This document shows positions 56,423 to 64,000 of a DNA stretch of 64,000 bases, piece after piece. Below the pieces are notes generated by a model, which worked only from the letters and a program-made list of their open reading frames with translations, did not search any database and was not told the origin of the DNA. Source of the stretch: Turbatrix aceti (lineage: Eukaryota; Nematoda; Chromadorea; Rhabditida; Panagrolaimidae). The stretch lies in NCBI GenBank assembly GCA_963969345.1, contig OZ017769.1, positions 5,769,725 through 5,833,724 on the forward strand, written 5' to 3'. A program made the translations under genes and the position numbers. Each line of letters begins with the position of its first letter. Position 1 is the stretch's first letter.

Positions 56423-56632
56423 TCAACCGCGCCCGCAGGTGGAGCACGTCAGGAAGAGCGCCGCCAGCTGGTTGCCGTATCCGCGGTTGCCGGGCAGCAT
56501 GCGGCCAAACTGGTCGAAGCCATTGTTCGCCGAAAACATTGGCCGATAGAAAGGGGTGCCAAACTGGCCCTGGACGCCGAGAAAAACAGCCATCAGGCAG
56601 AGTAGGATGCCCAGAACAGGTGACAAGGTCAT
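56423..56632 (-). CDS. Small secreted peptide, paralogue 2
   Basis: A single exon of 69 residues. The signal peptide is ILLCLMAVFLGVQG with predicted cleavage before QFGTPF. The mature part shares RPMFSANNG and GNRGYGNQLAALF and a final CSTCGRG with paralogue 1. The length, the position of cleavage before Gln, the Cys-x2-Cys end and the RG terminus are all conserved. It is a tandem duplicate on the same strand. Confidence 0.75.
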   Translation of the reverse strand: MTLSPVLGILLCLMAVFLGVQGQFGTPFYRPMFSANNGFDQFGRMLPGNRGYGNQLAALFLTCSTCGRG

Positions 56633-56853
56633 ACTTTAACAAGACACGTACTGTTACAAAAATAAATGGAATAAAACTGCACAGCTTATAAGAAGACACA
56701 CCGCCACGGCAGGGCGTGTCTTACACAAGATACGGTGGCCGACTGACTAAATGCAAACTACCTCGAAAAAAAACGTAGGCCATTAGGGGCACCCGGGAGA
56801 GAATTGACTGGGACAAGGTGAAAATGAACTTAATATTAAGGAAATTAATAAAC

Positions 56854-59316
56854 TTAGGAAGTCGTCGGATGGTCGTCAAAGACCTGCACGGCTCCGTCGG
56901 CGAGCTGGACGATGAATCGGTCAAGCCACGTGACGGACGCTGGATACACGCTTTTTCCCTCCAGGAAGCCGAGATGACCGCCGTGCGCGACACCAACCCA
57001 GGCGTGGCGCGGGTGATGAGCGCACATTTCCTTCACCGGTCGGTAGAGCACCTCCGGGACGATTGGGTCGTCTTTGGAGTTGAGGAAGACCATGGGCGTC
57101 TGGATATCCGGGATGAGGTGGAGACAGGAGACTTCCCTGTAGTAGGATTCCACGTCGTCGAATCCCCAGACACGCCGGCTGTAGACCTCGTCGAGCACGA
57201 GAAAGGAAGTCGCGCCCCAGAGCCGCTGCTCGTCGACCAACCCGGATTCGACGTAGGGCGCGATGGCACGTGCGTAGTTGCGTCGGAGCAGTCTCTTCAT
57301 GTTTTCCGTGATGATAAAGTTGTAGACACGGCGTCCATTTTCCCACTCGTGGTACAACGGAGACGACCTGAAAAATTATTATCGCGTATTTTGTGTCTTC
57401 AAGTCAATTTTTTCTTGTTCTTGTTCTCGTGGCTACAATATCCTAATTCGTTGGTCTACGTCAGACGAGCGCCTGATGACTTCACGTATGTTTGATAAAT
57501 CAAAATTGCTCAAAGCGCGTTCAAACAAGGCAACACTTTTTTTTCCCTATAGGTCGTGATCAGCGTGAGAAGCTGTCAAGAATGATTACCATCGCAAGTC
57601 AGATGACACATGCCGAATAATCCAATTTTAAATTATTTTTTTCAACGGCGGCAGGCGCTAATCCTGTTACGATAGGGCACTGACATGAAAAATGTTGCGC
57701 AAATATTCCCGGCGCGCCGTTGTTTTCATTTTCGAGCAAGCAAACTTTTTTTTGCAAAAAAACGACGGCAAACATAGTTGATCAAGAAAGCAGAACTCTG
57801 TAGTCGTAAAAACAAAGCCTGTTTCTGTTCCTAACCACCAACGCAAACCAAAGCAATTACGTGACCACACTACACGTGCCTGAGCATGCGCATGCGCAGA
57901 GACTCTTACGGTCCCTTTTTGAAACCTGTTTGCCGGTTGCTCCCGACGTCCTATGAGTGTTCTCGAGTCAGGGAGTAATTAAAAAAGGTCTTCCCTGCAT
58001 TCCCGGCGATAATAAATAGTAAATAAATGAAAACAAATGACTTACGAGAGTGCGCAATAGCCCTGGCAGACAGAGAGCCCGATCAGAATACGGTTACGGT
58101 GGACGGGGTTTACCTTCGCCAGGTAACGGGTCGTAATGTTCGCGCCCATACTGAAACCGACAGAAATGAACTTTGTCGTCGGGTAGAGGTCCATGAGACG
58201 GGCCATCATCGCTTCGAGCTCTTCGGTGCTGCCGTAGTTGAAAATGCGGTTGCCCGTGATTGCGACGTCTTTCAGTGCTCCCAGGTGGTTGAGGACGGCA
58301 CAGCGATAGCCGTTCTCCTGCGCGTAGTGCACCAGCGTCCGGATGTAGTTTGACTCGCTCGTGTTCGCGATTCCCGGGCACAGAGCGAGGGTGACGTCTT
58401 CTGAATCGTGAAAGTCAGATGACCTCAAGAAAACAACAAAAGAGTGACTAACCTCCCGCTGGGTGGTCGATGATGGCCTCAAAGACGTCGAAAAGCACGG
58501 TGCTGCCGTCCGGGAGTCGGAGAGCGTGGCGCTTGTCATACGATCGCTTCAGTGTCGAATGGCCCAAAACGCCGTAAGTCGCGGTCTGAATGTGGCCATT
58601 TCGGCCCCAGATGTACGGTGGGTTGTACCTAAAAAAATGAATGGGTTGATTTTGAACGTCCCGAGATGGCAAAACCAAAAAAAAATAGACTCTCGACTCA
58701 AAATCGACTTTTTCACTCAGAATCGACTTTTGACCAAAATTTGGGCTACTAAAAAATATTTTTTTAACAAAAACGTACAAAAGACACAAAAAATGGGCAA
58801 TTTCTAAAATGAATAAATTTTGAACAAGAAATACTCCAAATTGACAAAAAAATATTTTACCCAAAAAATGTATATTTTTTCAAAAAAAAGTCTCGACCGT
58901 TCATAGTCCACTTTTTTGAAAAAAAAATCGACTCCGATTCTCGACTCTAAGTAAGTGGCAACTCCGGAGTCAAAGTCGGTGAAATACTGTGCCAAACACA
59001 TGTTCTATGAGTTCAAAATTCGAATTTTTTTTGGAAAAAAATCCCCTAACAAAAAAAAAATCAAGTTCGTCAACAGTAACCAAAAAACCAACTTTTCATT
59101 GAAGATGCCGCACCTCTCGAGGACGTCTCTGAGGCGGCGGCCCTTTTTGACGGACGGACTTCCCTCGCTGACGACGACGGTCGGCACTTCTGCCCGGTTG
59201 AAGATGTGGAGGAAGTAGACGAGCCAGAAGAAAACGACGAAGAGCACCGACCACAGCGGCTCCGGCCAGTAATCAGGCGCAAACGCGAATCTCGGGATTC
59301 CCGTGAGATCGAGCAT
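56854..59316 (-). CDS. ABHD2-like alpha/beta hydrolase (monoacylglycerol lipase)
   Basis: Four exons (59093-59316, 58453-58628, 58046-58400, 56854-57367) give 422 residues; human ABHD2 has 425. An N-terminal membrane helix (LWSVLFVVFFWLVYFLHIF) anchors the enzyme. The conserved PPYIWGRNGHIQTATYG follows. The nucleophile elbow is GFSMGAN, the acid DDPIV and the catalytic His HGGHLGF. LCPGIANTSESNYIRT and NGYRCAVLNHLGAL are diagnostic for ABHD2/ABHD1/ABHD3. The enzyme hydrolyses monoacylglycerols and related esters; in mammals ABHD2 is a progesterone-gated 2-AG lipase in sperm. Every junction keeps phase. Intron 1 carries a GACTC-family repeat. Confidence 0.93.
58660..58985 (+). repeat. GACTC-family dispersed repeat in ABHD2 intron 1
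   Basis: The most complete copy. The left end is rich in GACTCTCGACTCAAAATCGACT. An A/T core carries GAACAAGAAATACTCC, and the right end has GACTCCGATTCTCGACTC. It is related to repeats at 1755, 16336 and 39545. Confidence 0.7.
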
Positions 59317-61290
59317 CGTGGTATGCGTCCAAGTGAGCCGGACGGTGATGAGGATGGTTGTGGTTTTCAGCCTAAGAATAAACAGCTAAACAAAACAAGT
59401 TATTCGTCCACGCAAAAAAGGAGGAGGAAAATTAGAAAATAGGGGAAGTTTCTTCGATTCACGCATATTTGTCGGGAATAAATGGAGGAAGATTCAGCGA
59501 CGAGAAAATGTGAATGCTGAATCAGCGCAGAAGCCCTGGGGGTTTTTGGGGGAAAATGTTCAATGTAAGGACCGAGTGAGGGAGGGAGGTTGAATGCGGG
59601 GGCGCAAACAATCGATTTCGATTGTGACTCACCGTCGCGTCGTCCATCGGTCAGGAAACAACCTCAGCGCGAACAAAGCAGAGATCGAAGTGATTCGTGC
59701 CTGGAGCGAAGCTGCACGTGTAAAAACTGCTGCTGCCAGGCATCCCCGAATAGCACTCAATCAAGCTGCAGCCCCCAGCCCCCAGCCGCGGACAACACAG
59801 ACACAGGTGAAAAGGGATTAAACAAAAGCAAAAACTTTCAATCGGGTTGCACTTTCCCGTGAAATCCGTCGCATATATCCGACGTAAACGAACGAACAAA
59901 CGAACGAACGCGCGAGTGAGTGTACGTACGTACGCCGGATGCGGATGGGATCAATCAGTTCTGCCACCGCCGAAGCTCTCCATCGTCTTCGTCTTCGTAT
60001 TCGCTAATTCCGTTGGTTGTGCGTTCCCCTCCAGCATCAGGCTGATTCACCTCGTCCGCTGCTGCGAGCGAGCGAGCAAGCGAGCGCAAACAAGGAAAGA
60101 GCGTCAACGCGCAACCAGCAGCCCTGTTGTGTACAGGATGATCCGTGAAGACGAAACAAAAAAAAAGCTACCAGACAATTGTTACCGGGAAAAACGCTTG
60201 TCCACACTATCTTCTAATAAATACAAGCGAGACGAGACAGTTCGGCGACAGAAGACGACAAGAAGATGATGATGATGGTTAACTGCAGCCGCTGAGGAGC
60301 GAAGGAGAATAAAAGCGGCTGCGGGCGCGTCTTGGCCTCGAGAGAGCGCAAGATGCGCCTGCTGGCCGGAGGAGTGCAAAGTGGTGTTCGTGCCTGTCGC
60401 GCCGCCGTCGCCGCCGACCTCGCTGCTTTTCATATGGAGGAATGGCACCCGCGAGCCTTTTTCGCCGGATGGAACTTTCGAGAGCGGCGGGACGGCATGA
60501 CGGCGTAAATTGGGTTACCATGGCACTTCTCGGTAACAAACAGCACTGCAACGTGAACAGCAAACACGCAAAAAAACAAACAAGCTAGAACTCACAAACC
60601 GAAAGCAAAGTTAACCTAATACCGTTGTGAAGCTGAAAAAAACACGGCTAATGAACCAAGGAACCAAGTGGGCAATCAACCCACGAAATAAATAGAAAAT
60701 ATTCACAACAAACTTTTCACAAAAAATATTTAGCAGAAACATCGCCTGATTCTGATGTGAGTGGACCGAAAACAATCCCCTGCTCCTCAGTCAACAACCA
60801 ACAACCCTCCCTGTTTTTTGCTCAATATTGGTTTGTTTTTACCCCTGATCGCGTTGTGGACACTGACACTGAACACCGATTTCAAAGTACATCTATTGCG
60901 CGGAAAGGGAGAGGAAAACTTTGCCGACTCGCGGAAACTACAGAAAATTTTGTCTTACAGCGATAGGCTATCGTAGGCCTACTTGTATTTTTTTCGCTGC
61001 AAAAGTCAGACAGATCAAAGTGCAACTAGACGAACGAGGTCAACTTTTTTGCCTAAGTCGCAGCGTTGTTTTTCTTCTCGTTCTGTCTGTCGATGACAAT
61101 GCACACGGCAAAGCCAAAAATAGGCATGTGCGCACCTATCGGAATCAAGCCAAGCCACAGGCAAGGCATGGTCCAAGATCGATAGATTTGGTTCCTCCGT
61201 CGGCGCGCGTCAGTCACTTTGCGTTGTGCATCGTCCAGCGATCGGTTGAACTCGACTTATTTGTGCGGTATCTGATATTTGCGTATCTCG
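59317..61290. other. 2-kb divergent upstream region of ABHD2 and CCCH genes
   Basis: No gene is supported. A plus-strand frame at 60354-60509 (51 codons) lacks family similarity. It contains GAGCGAGCAAGCGAGCG-like and CGAACGAACAAACGAACG-like short repeats. Confidence 0.5.
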
Positions 61291-62117
61291 ATGTCGGTTG
61301 TTCTGAGCAATTCGATGTCCGGTAGCCGTGTGGACACCTACGGCATGCCGGTCGAGGAGTGGCGCTCGCTATCTGACGAAGAACGTCAGCGATTCCAGCG
61401 CATGCGACGACGCGATGCGGCATTCAAGACTTCGCTTTGCCGGCAGTATCGGGAAAAGGGCCGCTGTGAGTTCGGCGTGAACTGCAGGTTCGCCCACCAA
61501 GAAACCGAACTCCGACCTCCTCCTCCCGTAGGTTTTTTTACTCGTTTTTGCGTTCTTTGGTAGGATTAAATTTTCAGCCGCACCCAAAGTACAAGACGGT
61601 ACTCTGCCGCAACTACTCGCTCACCGGATATTGCCGTTACGGCTCTCGCTGTCAATTCATCCACCGCGATAACAGCGATAGCGGCGCGGATTCTGCAGGC
61701 GGTCTCGCCCGCCAGATGTCCGGGCTCACGTTCCAGCAGCACTCGCCTGACTCCGGGTACTCTCATTCCCACTCCCGCTCCGGACGGAACTCGCGTGCCG
61801 GCAGGAACCCCTTCGCGGAGAGTTTCATCTCGCCGAAGCAGCAGCAGCGCCGTCGCATTCTCGTTCCCGACTATTCCCCCGCGACCTCCGATCCGGCTTC
61901 TGCAGAGTCTTCTCCACCCTACGAGAAGTACCGTCGCATGACGCCTTCCCAGCTCCTCAGCGCGGCTTCTTCGTCATCCGCAGCACCCATGGCGCAGCTG
62001 CTCAACCTGTCCTCTGTTGGACTGAATCTGTCGGGCGTCAGCGAGTTCCAGGACCTCGTCGAGAACTTGGTCGACGACGACGATCACAACGCCGCTTTTT
62101 CCCACTCTCTCGGCTGA
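61291..62117 (+). CDS. Tandem CCCH zinc-finger RNA-binding protein (TIS11/TTP type)
   Basis: Two exons (61291-61527 and 61578-62117) give 258 residues. Two CCCH fingers of the exact C-x8-C-x5-C-x3-H spacing are present: [20 protein letters not shown] and [20 protein letters not shown]. Each is preceded by the lead-in FKTSLC or YKTVLC typical of TIS11-family fingers that bind AU-rich 3' UTR elements. The rest is Ser/Pro/Gln-rich and disordered, with SPKQQQRRR and [16 protein letters not shown]. In nematodes this family includes POS-1, OMA, MEX and CCCH germline regulators; which one this is cannot be decided. The intron lies exactly between the fingers. Met at 61291 is the first in frame; 61315 is an alternative. 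Confidence 0.9.
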
Positions 62118-62383
62118 TCTGGTCATTCGCCGGCTGTTCTCTTCGTTCTGTAAATGCAACGCGATCTCGACACGATATTTTGTAAGCTACCCGTTACCGA
62201 CCCCTCTCCTGGACCGCGCCTGTCCCACCCTAACCGCGGTCCCGACCCCCACCACCCCACTAACCACCTTCCTGTTAATGTTGTTGCATACCGACTTATT
62301 ACCCCTTTTGCAATGGATCCCTGCGATACGATACGTGTGTATGCATTTTTTTACACGACATAAACGATTGCGTGAATTTGCAG

Positions 62384-63339
62384 TCAGAATTTCTGGGGCA
62401 AAATGTGCGGCTGGATGTCGAAGGTGGCCGGCATCATCGGCTGCACTGTCGACGGAAGCGCGCCTGGCAGTTGGTCGAGTTCTTCGTAGGTCGGCGGCGG
62501 CCGCTGTATGGGCTCAAAAGGCGTCACGACCCCGCTACCCCCCATGCCGGGGTAGGGTGGGGGTGGGTCGAAGGCTGTCGGCTTGTACGGCCGCAGCAAG
62601 CCCGTGTGATGGTGGTGCAGGGGGAGTCCCGCCCTCGACCGCGCCATGGGGCACATCGGGGCCCTCGCGAGCGGCACTGGGACATGCAGACCACCTGGGT
62701 ACGGCTGAAAATTGGCGGGCTGTCAGCAGTTACGATGACGCTGGCGCAGGACAGGGCAGGGCAGGTAAGGAAGGGAGCAGGAGGTATGCACGTCAGAATT
62801 CCCGACGACTTGTCTTTTATTTTCTTTCCTAATCCCCGGGAACAAAAATGGCGTCATTTAATCTTTTGTTTTGACGTTTGGTCGGTCGAATGAACGCCTG
62901 TTGGCACCGATGTTCCAAAAATAAAGAGCACCGGGGACAAATGTCCTCAAAAACTGCAAAAATCCAGCAACAGGCGTGTTCTGCAGCGAAAATTGTTCAA
63001 AAGTAACAAATATCGACTTTGCGTACTTCAAAAACCTGGCAATTTTTTCTAAAATATCCACCAACTGTCTAAAAGTTCCACAGCGTTCTTTGAAAACGAT
63101 TCCACCCCACCTGTCTCCAAAAATCTATCCTTAGCACCCGTCGGCCGTTGCACGTGAACCAGCACGTGTTTCAGGCAACAAACGATCGTATCCGTCCCCA
63201 GAAAATATTTATTTATTACCATGGTGGTAGACTCGCCGGCAGCGGCGGCAGACGCCTCCTGTTGTCGCTTGGTGAGTCTGATGGAGAGGCCGATGCAGAT
63301 GATGGCTAGGAATACCACGAGAAGGACAACTGTCGACAT
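62384..63339 (-). CDS. Small membrane protein with PPxY motifs
   Basis: Two exons (63220-63339 and 62384-62704) give 146 residues. The protein begins with a membrane helix (STVVLLVVFLAIICIGLSI), then a basic stop-transfer RLTKRQQ. The cytosolic part is Pro-rich with two PPxY sequences (PPPPYPG and PPPTYEEL), ligands for WW domains such as those of Nedd4-family E3 ligases. The architecture recalls WBP1/VOPP1-like adaptors, but I see no sequence proof. The splice junction ATG|GTAATA to TTTTCAG|CCG keeps phase zero. The donor is weak, so upstream or alternative exons are possible. Confidence 0.6.
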
Positions 63340-63601
63340 GTGCTCGCGCTCGCGACGGCGGGCGTCTGACAGCAGCGCCCTTCCCTCACGTCGCGCCTCG
63401 AATCTCGGTTGCGTCGTCGCTCGGGGCAACGCGCCGACCAACCCAGCCCCGGTGTGCGTGAGAACGCCTTCTATATCCTATTTACCTGCCTGCCACAGCC
63501 TTTTTACTCACTTTCACGCGGCAAACAAGCACAAACACGGCCCTTGAAGGGATTGGGCAGGCCTGCGATAGCCGACTTCGCCCGCACCCCTCACACAGGT
63601 G

Positions 63602-64000
63602 TTACTGATTCAAGAGAGCCCACGCGTCGTCGTCCCAGGCCTTGTTTTTCTCCGCTGGCTTCTTTTCGGCGGCTGCAGCTGCGCGACGCGCGGCTCGGGT
63701 TCTCGGTGAATCGTTGAAGGTCATCAGGTCGACGTCGTCTTCGTGGTTGTCCTCAACGGCGGTCGGGGGTGGCTGGGTCCGAGTTTTGGACGTTTTAGAC
63801 TTTGTTTTCACGGGGGCGGATGTCTCGTCACCGCTCCCGGATACATTTGACGTCCGGGAAGACCGAGTGGACTTTTTGTTGGTCGGCGACTTCTTGCGGG
63901 TCTTCTCCGTCTGGTCGGGGGCGGTGAGACGGTCTGGCGCGGGCGCGGTCGACGATGGCGAAGTTGCGTTGTAGGAATCCGAGTCGCCGTACAACTGGCT
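63602..64000 (-). CDS. 3' end of an unidentified gene (partial)
   Basis: The frame is open from the window edge to the stop at 63602 (132 residues). It is disordered: Ser/Thr/Pro-rich, then Lys-rich (KTRKKSPTNKKSTRSS), an acidic DNHEDDVDLM stretch, an Arg/Ala helix (RTRAARRAAAAAEKK), and the end WDDDAWALLNQ. I do not recognise it. Aromatic-acidic ends of this type occur in adaptor-binding tails. The N-terminal part lies outside the window. Confidence 0.65.
   Translation of the reverse strand, partial: SQLYGDSDSYNATSPSSTAPAPDRLTAPDQTEKTRKKSPTNKKSTRSSRTSNVSGSGDETSAPVKTKSKTSKTRTQPPPTAVEDNHEDDVDLMTFNDSPRTRAARRAAAAAEKKPAEKNKAWDDDAWALLNQ

Noticed and set aside
60354..60509. 51-codon plus-strand frame starting MRLLAGG
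   Set aside because: No homology, no signal peptide and no splice context; indistinguishable from chance.

Overview
The window is nuclear DNA of a nematode, most likely a chromadorean. The evidence is a cuticle collagen with the nematode N-terminal domain, a CED-1-type phagocytosis receptor, short introns ending in TTTCAG, and a complete SL1 spliced-leader sequence (inside a retrotransposon LTR). I cannot name the species. Exon models were built by hand from splice signals, reading phase and protein-family similarity, so exon edges are predictions.

Left third (1-23.6 kb), in order: an SDR oxidoreductase (+), a bifunctional peptide-amidating enzyme PAM (-), the C-mannosyltransferase DPY-19 (-), CRIPT (+), a cuticle collagen (-), a tRNA-Lys (-), the Na+/H+ exchanger NHX-8/NHE8 (+), a UBL7-like ubiquitin-domain protein (-), and an 11-exon ced-1/MEGF10 receptor (-). 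A PLAT-domain gene sits on the opposite strand inside one ced-1 intron.

Middle (23.6-48.6 kb): 3.5 kb with no recognisable gene, then an ACBP-enoyl-CoA isomerase (-), a fused nicotinamide riboside kinase/molybdopterin synthase large subunit (-), a 0.9-kb foldback element, NHP2 (+), proteasome subunit RPN8 (-), two tandem paralogues of a family I do not recognise (+), a multi-pass membrane protein (-), a Ras-like GTPase (-), 3.4 kb without a gene, a C2H2 zinc-finger protein (-) and a small single-pass membrane protein (-).

Right third (48.6-64 kb): a complete, apparently very young BEL/Pao LTR retrotransposon with identical 350-bp LTRs, a 5-bp target duplication and an intact 1738-codon gag-pol ORF. 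Each LTR carries a perfect 22-nt SL1 sequence six bases before an AATAAA; this is the most striking feature of the window. It is followed by two paralogous small secreted peptides (-), an ABHD2-like lipase (-), a tandem CCCH zinc-finger protein (+), a PPxY-bearing small membrane protein (-) and the 3' end of an unidentified gene running off the window (-).

The genes are mostly unrelated housekeeping and developmental genes. Dispersed non-autonomous repeats, a hAT-like MITE and a GACTC-rich family, lie mostly in introns. Possible polycistronic pairs (dpy-19 to PAM; the two tandem paralogues) are inference only.
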